The notes beneath the pieces were generated by a model that was given only the letters and a program-made list of their open reading frames with translations, did no database searches and had not been told where the DNA came from. This document shows, piece after piece, positions 33,306-44,321 of a stretch of 64,000 bases of DNA (the first letter of the stretch is position 1; the number at the start of each line of letters is the position of its first letter). This DNA comes from Colocasia esculenta (Eukaryota; Streptophyta; Magnoliopsida; Alismatales; Araceae). The translations under genes and the position numbers were made by a program. The stretch spans positions 77,870,152-77,934,151 of the forward strand of contig CM024756.1 in the NCBI GenBank assembly GCA_014218235.1. Reading direction: 5' to 3'.

Positions 33306-34734
33306 CGTCACGCCCCGATGCGGAATATCGGAACGCAAGGCAGTTGCAAGTAAACGGGGATAGAGCATATACTAGACATCAACCATTGCACAATGTATAA
33401 TACTAAAGCAAACCTTCTCATTAATACATTCCAATGTCTAGTTACAACCACTAATATCAGAGCGAATCTATAGGGCCCAATTACATTGAAATAAAAGTAA
33501 AGGACTAAACTCCAACCCTAACTACTACAATGCTAAACATAGCAATAGGATGCTAGGGTACTCATGACATCACTCCAGGTCGTTCCCGTCCTCTTGAGTG
33601 TATGGTTCATCCTCGGTCTCACCTGAGAACACAACGACAAATAACGCAGGGTGAGCGAACATCGCCCAGTAGGACTTAAATCTCAATAGTCATGCAGGCT
33701 TTATATAGTTAATGCATTAAAGGCAGAGTAACTAATGATAGAGTGAGAGAGTCAAGTAAAAGATAGCAAGATAGCACGTGAACGAAATAGTACAACTTCC
33801 AAATATAGACTTTGAAAAAATAGCACGGTGTCGGGAATAGCACAACATAGCAGGATGGCCATAGAACAATAGCACAACGAGTATAGTATAGCACTTTGTT
33901 GTCAATGGACAACGAGAGAATATAGCACTTTTTGATTGTCATTTAGATAGTGGAGATAGATAGCACTTGAGTGTAATGCCAAACACTCTGATCATTTAAC
34001 TCCCATGGGCACTAGCACTTTCGGGTGCACATCCCAGCACCAGATCAGGCCCTTTATATTTTGCCATGCATTGGTTATATTGTTTATCTTTTAGACAATC
34101 AGACAATGGCCAATATAGAGTACCAAGAATAGATAAGCGCACTAGATGAATAGATGAGATAGTAGAGTGAACGTGAATAGATGAGCGAATAGAGGGTAGA
34201 TGAGAGCTAGTGGACATTGCACGTAACACGTCGAGTACACAGGAGATAATAATAGTTGCACAACACGCACACTCGGTATTAGCAGTCAGGTGGAATTCAC
34301 GACCCTACCACTGGCCTTGTTATGCACAAGCCCAGAGGTTGGGCGTGATTCAAGATGAGAGTGAACTTCTAATAGCCGATTGGATCGTATTGATCCCTAA
34401 TGGGTTTTCATAGGCGTTAGGGTACAACCGGCTCGTCGACCATGTGGGAATCCATGGACAGAGGAGACTTACGGAGGCCTTGAAAAAAGACTCACTAGTC
34501 CGGCAGAAGGAGTATCCGTCAGAGAGTTCGTCCAAGTCAAGAAAGTGGGTAATTATGGAAACAAGTGGTCGAAGTTCTAGAGGAGTTCTAGAAGAGTGGA
34601 GCATCGAGCTCGTGTGTTTCAAAACAACGCAAAAATCAAGAACAAGTTAATTTATAAATAAGGCAATTTGATTGCATAAATTACTAGATAATTTTTTTTT
34701 TTTGTTTTTTTTTTATGAAAAGGTCCTCAGTGCC

Positions 34735-35369
34735 TCAAACTAGGAGAGTGCACCCTCCCCCAGAAGGGGAGAATGTTCTCACTCCACCAGTGAGGGCAAA
34801 CTGGGCCAAACTTATTATGAAAGAGATTACATCAATGCAAGGGGCATACCCCTTAACTAATCTGATATGCATAAGACCTGATCTGTCAATGACCATCGGC
34901 CCTTTACAAGTTTTAGGTAAACAGTTCTCATTGTAGAACAAATCATTACACTTAGACTTAACTGCCAAATTAGCAAGAGCATCTGCAACTTGATTGGTTT
35001 CCCTGTACACATGAATTAATTTCAATCTGTGTTGTCTTAGGAGCGATCGGGCTTCCCTCCACATTTGTAAGCACGCCAAGAAATTATGTTATCCTCCCGG
35101 ATGGACTGAACTAGGCTTTGAGAATCTGAATAAATGACGGAAAGCCTGCAACCTGAGAATTCAGCCATTCTCAGGCCATCACAAAGGGCACGAACTTCTG
35201 CAATCATACTAGTTCCAGCACCATAAAAGTGAGAGAAAGCCATATGAATATGCCCATAGGAATCACGAATACACCCACCTCCTCCGCAGTCGCCCGGGTT
35301 CCCTTTGCATGTGCCATCTACATTCAAGTTAAAGTGATGGATAGGAGGTATCCAACGGATAAGCTTCAC
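34735..35369 (-). pseudogene. LINE RNase H domain
   Basis: Two overlapping minus frames. 35369-35037 has NVDGTCKGNPG (first Asp), a glycine run GGGGC, AEVRALCDGLRMA (Glu) and IYSDSQSLV (Asp). 35079-34735 has LIHVYRETNQVADALANLAV, carrying the last catalytic Asp. All four catalytic residues are visible but a frameshift at about 35080 splits them. This RVT_3-type RNase H is found at the end of many plant L1 ORF2 proteins. Confidence 0.85.
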
Positions 35370-35453
35370 CTGCTTAGTAGAGCACCAAGGAGAAAAACCA
35401 AAGCTATGTAAAATCTGCCCTCATGATAGCTAAGGTCAGCCTTGAAGTGAGTA

Positions 35454-35786
35454 CTAGATAGAGAGTGAAAAATGGCCATACTTAATGTTCCTGATAATGC
35501 TCCCCATATTATTATGAGTACCCTCATACCTTCTTAAACACCTTTCCTTCCAGATATACAAAAGCATAAGAGTGATTGAATAGACGGAAATAAACCCAAA
35601 AGGAGTCCGAGGATTGCAGTGTTGCATGAAGCTCCAAATGCGGCCTGTGATATGGCTATGAAGAGAGACTTTAGAAGGAATAAGAGGGCTCATCCATCTC
35701 CAGAGATCAGCTGCGAGCTCGCTATGGATTAAAACATGGTCAAGATCTTCAATGGAAGGAGTAGAACAACAGGAGCACCGAGACAC
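35454..35786 (-). pseudogene. LINE zf-RVT segment
   Basis: Begins MSRCSCCSTPSIEDLDHVLI and continues HSELAADLWRW, typical of the zinc-binding region between RT and RNase H in plant LINE ORF2. The last part (YSITLMLLYIWKERCLRRYE) is also typical. The 5' truncation point is just upstream near 35828. Confidence 0.8.
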
Positions 35787-36055
35787 CAGGGGATCCCCAT
35801 TTCAGATATTCTGCCATCGACAGGGACAGCTCTATGTAAGATTATGCCAATTAAGCCATATTTGGATGGTTCAAAGTGTGTGCATGTGTCATGAAATCTT
35901 GGATGGAATTAGCCATGTGTAAGTATTTTAAATCACATATAAAAGTACAATTTATATTAAGTCCATTTACTGAGGTATAACTGAGAATTAAGGGTATAAG
36001 CACAGTAGCAATTTGAGTATTTGCAAAACACGGGGTTTTCTGCAAAAACTGTGAA

Positions 36056-36203
36056 CGCGACGCACCCATGAAAGGGTTGCGATGGGTTCAGGGTAGAACG
36101 CGACAGAGCCATGCATGGATCGTGACGGGGTGTTCAGAACCGCCGCTGAGAACGCGACAGGGTCATGTGAGGAACGCGATAGGATAGACACAGGGATCGT
36201 GAA
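36056..36203. promoter_or_regulatory. CGCGAC periodic array in E6 3' LTR
   Basis: CGCGAC or one-base variants start at 36056, 36078, 36099, 36121, 36153, 36175 and 36198: intervals 22, 21, 22, 32, 22, 23. E7 inserted in the last unit. Confidence 0.8.
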
Positions 36204-36461
36204 AGGATCAAGACTATGACTAGCCCTAGAGGGGGTGAATAGGGCTATTAAAAATTTGTCTTTAATGGCCAATGAAAACTAATGCAGAACTGAAACTACA
36301 ATGCAGAAAAACAATGAGAGGTGTGAGGGAAGAAGGAAGCAAGCACACAAAGAGACACCGATTTTATCCTGGTTCGGTAAGACCCCCTTTGGTCTACCTA
36401 CGTCCAGTCCTCACCAACACGGTGAGATTACCCTCTCAAAGAGTTGAACTACACCCGCTGG

Positions 36462-36662
36462 TTTATGCGGTGCCCAGCTCACCAACAAGCCGCTAGTTAA
36501 TACGGTGTCTAGCTCACCAACAAACCGCTAGTTAATACGGTGCCTAGCTCACCAACAAACGCTAGTTAATATGGTGCCTAGCTCACCAACAAACCGCTAG
36601 TTAATACGGTGCCTAGCTCACCAAACAAACCGCTGGTTGATGCGGTGCCCAACTCACCAAAC
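36462..36662. repeat. 35-bp minisatellite in E7 3' LTR
   Basis: About six copies of a 35-bp unit containing CCGCTAGTTAATACGGTGCC and CTCACCAACAAA; copies start at about 36480, 36515 and so on. The equivalent cluster in the 5' LTR is at 43140-43345. It lies in the transcribed leader. Confidence 0.82.
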
Positions 36663-37070
36663 ACACAAGGTTGGGTATATGAACCAAAACCAACATTCAA
36701 CCAAGAAGGTAAAAGCACAAAGCACGAATCACAATATAAAGAATGATAGATCAAAGAATAGTAGATGAAAGCTTATGAGGAAGATCTTCAGATGTCGATG
36801 AAGCTCTTGAGTCGAAGAGATCTCCTCCAAAAATCCCTTCTTCAAGATCTAGCATGTTGGAAGCACAAGAAGGTGAAAAATGCTTGGAAGAAGAAGCTAG
36901 AGATGAAGCTCTTGAGTCTGGCTCTCTTCCCCACGAAATTCCTTGCCTATGGTTTCCCCTAGGTGTCCTTTATGTAGCCCTTCCACAAAAGTAGCCGTTC
37001 GAGAGATGTGGAAAGTGGTCTTGGTCAAAAAGGTGTTCAAAAAGTGCTTCAGATGGTTCTGCATGTCATG

Positions 37071-37493
37071 GTCGACTCCCACTTTTGCTGGGATCGACTC
37101 CAGTTCATCCAGGGTCGACTCATTCACAATCTAGAGGTCGACTCCCTTTGAACAGATGAGCAACTTTTGAACTGAGGTCGACTCCCTTAGAAGGCTAGGG
37201 TCGACTCTGAAAAACTAAACACAGTCGGAGTCGACTCCCTTTATAGGCTGGGGTCGACTCTGGTTCTCCTACAGGACAGACTATTTCAAAGGAGGTCGAC
37301 TCCCTTTATAGGTTGGGGTCGACTCCAAAAAAACTGAGCACAGTAAGGGTCGACTCCTTCATAAATCTAGGGTCGACTCTACTTGTCCAGCAGGATGGTT
37401 TTTCAAAGGAGGTCGACTCCCTTTAAGATTGGAGGTCGACTCCAAATAGCTGAGCTATTTTGGGGTCAACTCCTTCATAATGTTGGGGTCGAC
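37071..37493. promoter_or_regulatory. GTCGAC dyad array in E7 3' LTR
   Basis: Eight pairs: 37071/37093, 37114/37137, 37177/37200, 37230/37253, 37295/37318, 37349/37372, 37412/37435, 37465/37488. Spacing within pairs is 22-23 bp. Pair-to-pair distances alternate, 43, 63, 53, 65, 54, 63, 53, giving a higher-order unit of about 117 bp. Motif GGTCGACTCC on one side and GGGTCGACTC on the other. Confidence 0.87.
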
Positions 37494-37633
37494 TCCTATA
37501 GGCAGGAAATCTTTGGGGCTTCTTTGTGAGTCCTCTTGCTTGATGAAATGCCCTATTTTTTGCATTTACTTGCAAACATGTTTGCAAACAATGTGAGTGT
37601 TTTGTGATCATCAAAATTCAAAGGGATCCAACA

Positions 37634-38147
37634 ATCTCCCCTTTTTTGATGATGACAAAACACCTATACAATAATAATCATTTCTCGAAACCAATCACTG
37701 ATACCGAAACACAATAAGGCCCATAAATCAAAACATCAATTCACACGGAATCCTCAACACATTAAAGCACATAAATTAAAAACTAATTCATTCAATTTGC
37801 TCAAAGATAGTCATGTATTTCCATTCATAACTCAAAAAGTTACAAGTATCATCTCCCCTTTACTATAAGTACCAAAAAGATACAAGTATTATCTCCCCCT
37901 TACTATGAGCACCTGTTAAAAGATGTTCACACAAAAAACAGAGTAAAGTTCTAGTGCTATCACATAACTATCATCACTTCACACAAGTTCTCCCCCTTTT
38001 GTCATCGTCAAAAAGATAGGAAGGAGGAAATAATTAATATGTGATGCTTATGAAGAAGATGAACACATTCCTAATTCACGGCGCAAAGATGTAAACCGGT
38101 CTTCATACAACGATTTTGTAAAGATATCAGCCAGTTGGTGTGTGGTA
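37634..38147 (-). other. E7 3' untranslated region and PPT
   Basis: Between RNase H and the 3' LTR. It ends with the purine tract AAAAAAGGGGAGAT directly before the LTR. Further purine-rich tracts (AAGGGGGAG type at about 37890 and AAAAGGGGGAG at 37990) fit the multiple PPT-like runs of Sireviruses. No gene seen. Confidence 0.7.
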
Positions 38148-39443
38148 TCAATAAAATTTAATCAATATCACCCCTAGAGACATGATTTCTAATAAATGAT
38201 GGCGTATTTCAATGTGCTTAGTGCGAGAGTGTTGAACAGGATTTTTTGATAAATTTATGGCACTTGTATTATCGCAAAGCAATGGAATTTTAGACAAGCA
38301 TATCCCATAGTCTTCTACTTGGTGTTTAATCCAAAGTGCTTGTGTGCAACAACTCCCGACTGTGATATACTTGGCTTCAGCTGTCGAGAGAGCAACCGAA
38401 TTTTGTTTCTTAGAGGACCACGAAATGAGACACCTCCTAAGAAATGACACGTTCCACTTGTGCTCTTCCGATCAACCTTACACCCAGCATTGTCTGCATC
38501 GGTGTAACCAACCAAGTCGAAGGAACATCCTTTGGGATACCATAAACCAAAATCAACCGATGAAGCAAGATACCGAAAATTCATTTAACAACAATTAAGT
38601 GTAATTGTTTGGGCGAACATTGAAATCTCACACACATGCAAACACTAAATAATATATCGGGCCTACTTGCAGTTAAGTAAAGTAGAGATCCAATCATACC
38701 TCGATAAGCTTAGAATCCATAGGCTTACCAAGTTCATCATGTCCAATTTTTTTGTTGTAGACATAGGGGTTGGAAGAGGCTTGGTGTTGCTGAATCATTA
38801 TTTCTTTAGCAATTCCATTGTGTATTTCGATTGACTCACAAAGATGTCATCTTGGCCTTGTTTTATCTGAAGTCGAGGAAGAAGTTGAGCTCACCCATCA
38901 TGCTCATCTCAAACTCCCCTTGCATCAACTCAGAAAAGTCCTTACACAATTTTTCTTTAGTAGAGCCAAACAAATATCATCCACATATATTTGAACAAGT
39001 AAAATATCTGAACCACACACTTTATAAATAGATTTGAGTCAACAAAAGCATGCTTAAAATCATGTTGAACAAGAAATTGACTCAATCTTCTCATACCATG
39101 CACGGGGCTTGCTTAAGACCATATAGAGCTTTATGAAGATAAAAGACATGGTTTGGGAAATTTGGATCCTCAAACACAGGAGGTTGCTCTACATAGACTT
39201 CTCTTTAATGAAACCATTAATAAACACACTTTTAACATTCATTTGAAATAATTTAAAATTTCTGGAACAAGCGAATGCTAAAAGAATCCTAATGGCTTCA
39301 AGTCTAGCAACCGGAGCAAAGGTCTCATCATAATCTATCCCTTCTTCTTGAGAGTATCCTTGGGCAACTAAACGAGCTTTGTTCCGAGTTACCACACCGG
39401 ATTCATCAAGTTTGTTTCGAAAAATCCACTTGGTTCCGATCAC
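38148..39443 (-). pseudogene. pol: E7 reverse transcriptase and RNase H
   Basis: The RT start (39443-39189) has KWIFRNKLDESGVVTRNKAR, DYDETFAPVARLEAIRILLA and FQMNVKSVFINGFI, where the usual catalytic Asp (QMDVKSAF) is Asn. The YVDD box is readable in another frame at about 38996-38980. Further down, GYTDADNAGCKVDRKSTSGT (38584-38315) and SWSSKKQNSVALSTAEAKYI (38450-38148) give RNase H. Five or more frameshifts lie between. Confidence 0.85.
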
Positions 39444-40129
39444 GGGTGGTCATTCAGACAAGGAGACAAAGGCCACACTTTGTTCCTCTCAAACTGATTT
39501 AGTTCCTCAAGCATAGCAATAGACCAATGTTCATCAAGAAGGGCTTCATCAACATTTTTGGGTTCAAATTGAGAAATAAAAGCAATATAATCACATTGAT
39601 ATAGAGTTTTTCGAGTTCGCATACCGGATGACAGATCACCTATCACATTACCGATTGGATGACTCGACATGATCTCCATGCTCGGGGTAATTAACATTGT
39701 CGAGGATACTTGAAGTTCTTCAAGAGGAGGATCTTCCTTTTCGTTTTCATCACCAACAAGTTGGGTAGGATCATCCAATGCTTCTTTACTAGGCTCCGTG
39801 AGATCTATGTCATGAATGATTACATCTTGTTCTTTCATAATTCTGCATCATCATCATCATCATCTCTTTTTCTAGCATTTTGGTTAGTCGCATCAAAGAT
39901 TACTTGAATGGATTCTTCAACAACCAATGTTTTCTTATTAAATACACGAAAAGCTTTAGAGTGAGATGAATAACCAACAAATACCTTCATCACTTCGAGG
40001 ATCAAACTTACCTATGTCCTCTTTGCCATTCACCAAATGAAACATTGCACCCAAATGGCTTGAAGTAAGAGATGTTTGGTTTTCTGCCCTTATGGAGTTC
40101 ATATGGAGTCTTATGCAACAAAGGTCTAA
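39444..40129 (-). pseudogene. pol: E7 integrase C-terminus to RT linker
   Basis: The frame at 39838-39440 carries the conserved lead-in to RT: YIAFISQFEPKNVDEALLDE, WSIAMLEELNQFERNKVW. Upstream, broken frames match the integrase C-terminal region (E5 equivalent: NTPYELLKGKK, GIFLGYFDHSSAYRVFN). Confidence 0.75.
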
Positions 40130-40662
40130 TCAAAAACAGTTAGTGATATAGCATGCAGTATTAATAGCCTCAGCCCAAAAAGATCTAGGCAAGATAGATT
40201 CGCAAAGCATAGTTCGGGCCATATCAATCAAAGTCTGATTTTTCCTTTCAGCCACACCATTTTGCTGAGGAGTTCTCGGAGCAGAAAAATTATGACTAAA
40301 ACCTTCATTATCACAAAACGAATTGAATTGCATATTTTCAAATTCCTTACCATGATCACTATGAATAGCATTAATCACATAACTCTTATTAATTTGAACC
40401 TTCTTACAGAATATTATGAATTCAGTCAATGCATCACTTTTATGAGCTAAGTACAAAACTCATGTAAACCGTGAGAAATCATTGACTATTACAAAACCAT
40501 AGCGCTTACCTCCTAAACTAGCAGTTCTTGTCGGGCCAAACAAATCAAATGCAATAGTTGCAAAGGCCGAGAGGTAGAAATAATGTTCTTGGGTTTAAAT
40601 GAAGTTCAGTTTACTTACCCTTGGCACAAGCATCACAAACTCCATTTGAATCAAAATTCATT
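40130..40662 (-). pseudogene. pol: E7 integrase catalytic core
   Basis: The 40456-40130 frame has HSDHGKEFENMQF (second Asp) and SAPRTPQQNGVAERKNQTLI (catalytic Glu), then FWAEAINTACYITN. The first Asp region lies in 40560-40480 in a different frame. Typical copia DDE core. Confidence 0.83.
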
Positions 40663-41219
40663 TTAGGCGCAAACCGACACAAGCTCACGTTTAGACAATT
40701 TGGAAATGATTCCAAAGCTAGCATGGCCCAATCTTCGGTGCCACAGCCATGGGTTGGAGTTATTTGCTATAAAGCAAATCTCCTTCTCATTCAAATCATC
40801 CAAATTAACGGTATAAACATTTCCATTTTGATTGCCTACAAACTTGATTTCATTTGAAATATTATCAGTTAACATGCAATGAGATGCATCAAAAATAACT
40901 CTAAATCCTTTATCACAAAGTTGACTGATACTAAGCAAGTTATGTTTTAAACTAACTACAAATAACACATGCTCAATGCTAGTGGAGGGAGTTTTACCAA
41001 TGTTATCAATGCCTATTACCCTTCCTTTGCTGTTATCTCCAAATGACACGTTTCCACCGTTTTTCTTTTCAAGACTAAAAAATTGTGATTTGTCTCCCGT
41101 CATGTGCCGAGATCAACCACTATCCAAATACCACTCTTTATTCATCTTACCACTGTAGCCCTGCAAAAACAAAGAATTTTACACTTGATTTCTTGGTACC
41201 CAAATTTGCTTGGGTCCAT
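40663..41219 (-). pseudogene. pol: E7 protease end and GAG-pre-integrase
   Basis: The 41103-40663 frame starts MTGDKSQFFSLEKKNGGNVS, just after the protease active-site region, and continues LLSISQLCDKGFRVIFD and WLWHRRLGHASFG, the pre-integrase zinc motif start. The protease Asp region is at about 41110-41130 in a broken frame. Confidence 0.82.
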
Positions 41220-42843
41220 TCATGTTAGTCCAACTTTCGGTTGTTTCCTTGGCACCCACATCGTTTTGATCTTGTGGATGTTCTTTCGGAACCAACAACT
41301 CTGAATTTTATGCCCCTTTTTGCCGCAATAATTGCATGTTGCAAAAGGAGTACTAGATAACTTAGCTCCTACAAAAGAAGTTCTAGTTTTAGGCTTTGAC
41401 TTGTTAGGGATAAATCCAATTCCTTCTTTTCTAAAGAAACCTTTGGTGCTACCAAGAATAGCGTCTAAGTTATCACGACCACGCACAAATGTAGATAAGA
41501 CACTTTTTAATCTATCTATTTCTTTTTGAAGATTAGAACAATTGTTTTTCAAACTGACAATTTGTTCTTCTAATGTTTCAACCTTTTCCTAAGCAATGTA
41601 TTCTCATTTATTACTATATCAACATTTTCACATTCATGTAAATGAAATACATTCAACTTTTGAGTCATTAAATCAATGTTTTTCTTCAAACATTTATTTT
41701 CAAGTTTACATTCAATAAAATTTTCATATAGCTCATTAAATGCATCATGAAGTTCTTCAATTGTAAAAGTTTCAGAATTTACCTCCTCATGGTCATATTT
41801 TGCTATGAGACATAGATTGACCATCTCTTCTTCACTTTCTAAATAAACATCTTCATCACTCCATGCTGCAAAGGCCTTCTTCTTTGCTGTCTTTCCATTT
41901 CCCTTTGTGTATGCCTTTTTCTTTTCAATTCTGGACATTCAGAACGAATATGTCCATGTTTTTGTCATTCAAAGCATGTGGCTTCTTCACTCTCAGAAGT
42001 TTCCCCTTCAGCTTGACCTTTCTTCTGAAATCTTCTGCTTCTTGGATTGAAGTTTGATCGACGTCTATTCAGAAACTTCTTGAATTGCCTTGTCATTAAG
42101 GCAATTTCTTCATCATCGATCTCTTCATCACTATTGTCACTGTCACACTCATTCATCACATTAGTAGCTTTGAGGGCAAGACTCTTTTTCTTCTTAGAGT
42201 CATCCACGTCCCTCAATATATTAATCTCATAAGTCATTACAGATCCTATGAGTGCATCCAAAGAGATTCTTGAGAGGTCTTTTGCCTCTTCAATAGCTGT
42301 CACTTTGGGATTCCAAGGCATAGGCAAAGATCGTAAAATTTTTCTATTAAGTTCAGGGATAGAGTATTCCTTACCAAGGGCTTTAAGCCCATTTGTGATG
42401 TTTGTGAACCGCTAGAACATCTCCGTTATGGTCTGGTTTTCTTCCATCTTGAACAGCTCATACTTGTGAACTAGAAGGTTGATCTTCGTTTCTTTGACTT
42501 GAGAAGTTCCTTCATAGGGCACTTGAAGCTTATCCCAAATCTCTTTTGCGCTGCTGCACATAGAAACACGATTGAATTCATTAGCATCTAAGGCACAAAA
42601 TAAGGCATTAATTGCCTTGGCATTCATACACAACTTTTTAAAGATTTCAGGTGTCCAATCTTTTTCAGGTTCCTTGGGAACATAAGGACCTTTTTCCACA
42701 ATATTCCATAGCTCATAATCCATAGCTTTCAGAAAGATAGTCATCCTTGCTTTCCAATAGCTATAGTTATTGCCATTGAACAGAGGTGGCCTATTCGTAG
42801 AGTTGCCTTTAGTGAATGCACTCTGCTCTCCAAAACCAGCCAT
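41220..42843 (-). pseudogene. gag: E7 gag (four frames)
   Basis: 42843-42412 starts MAGFGEQSAF and holds NRPPLFNGNNYSYWKARMTI, VSMCSSAKEIWDKLQV and GTSQVKETKINLLVHKYELF. 42327-41965 holds LSRISLDALIGSVMTYEINI and an acidic block. The first zinc knuckle sits at the break near 41960 (ATCFE, then SRIEKK). 41938-41570 is acidic, then coiled coil. 41552-41220 has a second CCHC motif CNYCGKKGHKIQSC and the WVPRKQP end. Two knuckles are unlike the single one in E1. Confidence 0.85.
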
Positions 42844-42890
42844 AGTCAATCCACACTAGAGGTTGTAAAACCCTTTAAACTAGTGACCAA

Positions 42891-42902
42891 GCTCTGATAC
42901 CA
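42891..42902 (-). other. E7 primer binding site
   Basis: Minus strand TGGTATCAGAGC, two bases from the LTR end at 42905. Confidence 0.93.
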
Positions 42903-42904
42903 AA

Positions 42905-44321
42905 TGAAAGGATCAAGACTATGACTAGCCCTCGAGGGGGTGAATAGGGCTATTAAAAATTTGTCTTGAATGGCCAATGAAATCTAATGCAGAAAAACAA
43001 TGAGAGGTGTGAGGGAAGAAGGAAGCAAGCACACAAAGAGACACTGATTTTATCCTGGTTCGGTAAGACCCCCTTTGGTCTACCTACGTCCAGTCCTCAC
43101 CAACACGGTGAGATTACCCTCTCAAAGAGTTGAACTACACCCACTGGTTTATGCAGTGCCCAGCTCACCAACAAGCCGATAGTTAATACAGTGTCTAGCT
43201 CACCAACAAACCGCTAGTTAATACGGTGCCTAGCTCACCAACAAACTGCTAGTTAATACGGTGCCTAGCTCACCAACAAACCGCTAGTTATTACGGTGCC
43301 TAGCTCACCAACAAACCGCTGGTTGATGCGGTGCCCAGCTCCCCAAAACACACAAGGTTTGGTATATGAACCAAAACCAACCTTCAACCAAGAAGGTAAA
43401 AGCACAAAGCACGAATCACAATATAAAGAATGATAGATCAAAGAATAGTAGATGAAAAGCTTATGAGGAAGATCTTCAGATGTCGATGAAGCTCTTGAGT
43501 CGAAGAGATCTCTTCCAAAAATCCCCTTCTTCAAAGATCTAGCATGTTGGAAGCACAAGAAGTAAAAATGCTTGGAAGAAGAAGCTGGAGATGAAGCTCT
43601 TGAGTCTGGCTCTCTTCCCCACGAATTCCTTGCCTATGGTTTCCCCTAGGTGTCCTTTATGTAGCCCTTCCACAAAAGTAGCCGTTCGAGAGATGTGGAA
43701 AGTGGTCTTGGTCAAAAAGGTGTTCAAAAAGTGCTTTTCAGAAGGTTCTGCATGTCAGGGTCGACTACCACTTTTGCTGGGGTCGACTCTAGTTCATCCA
43801 GGGTCGACTCCTTCACAATCTGGAGGTCGACTCCCTTTGAACAGATGATCCACTTTTGAACTGAGGTCGACTCCCTTAGAAGGCTGGGGTCGACTATGAA
43901 AAATTGAACACAGTCGGGGTCAACTCCGTTTATAGGCTGGGGTCGACTCTGGTTCTCCTGCAGGACAGACTATTTCAAAGGAGGTCGACTCCCTTTATAG
44001 GCTGGGGTCAACTCCAAAAAATTGAGCACAGTCAGGGTCGACTCCTTCATAAATCTGGGGTCGACTTTGCTTGTCCAGCAGGAAAGGCTTTTCAAAGGAG
44101 GTCGACTCCCTTTTAAGATTGGAGGTCGACTCCAAATAGCTGAGCTGTTTTGGGGTCGACTCCTTCATAATGTTGGAGTCGACTCCTATAGGAAGGAAAT
44201 CTTGGGGCTTCTTTGTGAGTCCCCTTGCTTGATGAAATGACCTGTTTTCTTTATTTACTTGAAAACATGTTAGCAAACAATGTGAGTGTTTTGTGATCAT
44301 CAAATTCAAAGGGATCCAACA
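42905..44321 (-). repeat. E7 5' LTR (1417 bp)
   Basis: Matches the 3' LTR with a few substitutions and small indels. Contains the minisatellite (43140-43345), TATA-like box (about 43653-43661) and dyad array (43760-44183). Frames inside are LTR sequence. Confidence 0.9.
43760..44183. promoter_or_regulatory. GTCGAC dyad array in E7 5' LTR
   Basis: Eight pairs at 43760/43782, 43803/43826, 43866/43889, 43919/43942, 43984/44007, 44037/44060, 44101/44125 and 44155/44178. Spacing is 22-24 bp and the long/short alternation matches the 3' LTR. Two sites are GTCAAC here but GTCGAC in the 3' LTR, and one is the reverse (44155), so changes since insertion are visible. Confidence 0.87.

Larger units (their letters stand above)
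34690..35828 (-). mobile_element. 5'-truncated LINE (L1-type, with RNase H)
   Basis: Absent from the equivalent place in the 5' LTR (51535), so it is an insertion. The T-run at 34691-34713 is the poly(A) tail read on the opposite strand; the coding parts read minus. It keeps only the C-terminal end of ORF2: a zf-RVT-type segment, then RNase H. No RT domain is left, as expected from incomplete target-primed reverse transcription. A target duplication longer than 2-5 bp could not be seen. Confidence 0.85.
33306..36199 (-). repeat. E6 3' LTR, distal part
   Basis: Starts CGTCACGCCCCGA at 33306 (TGTCACGCCCCGA in the 5' LTR copy at 50155) and matches 50155-51900 apart from the LINE at 34690-35828. 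Contains ATAGCAC repeats (33770-33920) and the CGCGAC array at its right end, where E7 cuts it. Confidence 0.88.
36200..37633 (-). repeat. E7 3' LTR (1434 bp)
   Basis: TGTTGGATCC at 37633 to ...CCTTTCA at 36200. Transcription order: GTCGAC array (37493-37071), TATA-like ACATAAAGG at about 36977-36969, leader, 35-bp minisatellite, C-run end. Frames at 36765-36962 and 37423-37614 are LTR sequence. Confidence 0.9.
36200..44321 (-). mobile_element. E7: full-length Ty1/copia (Sirevirus-like)
   Basis: Complete structure on the minus strand: 5' LTR 44321-42905, PBS 42902-42891, gag, protease, integrase, RT, RNase H, PPT, 3' LTR 37633-36200. It is flanked by GATCG (36195-36199) and GATTG (44322-44326), a duplication with one C-to-T change. 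The LTRs are very similar including arrays and minisatellite, so it is among the younger insertions, yet pol is split by many frameshifts. No envelope-like frame lies between RNase H and the 3' LTR. Confidence 0.92.

Noticed and set aside
33306..33320. TGTCACGCCC ... GGGCGTGACA ends as terminal inverted repeats of a DNA transposon
   Set aside because: These are short LTR ends; each belongs to a direct repeat of about 3 kb next to a PBS or PPT, with 5-bp target duplications.
37634..38147. Envelope-like gene downstream of pol in E7, as found in some Sireviruses
   Set aside because: Only about 500 bp separate RNase H from the LTR, with no open frame or membrane segment.
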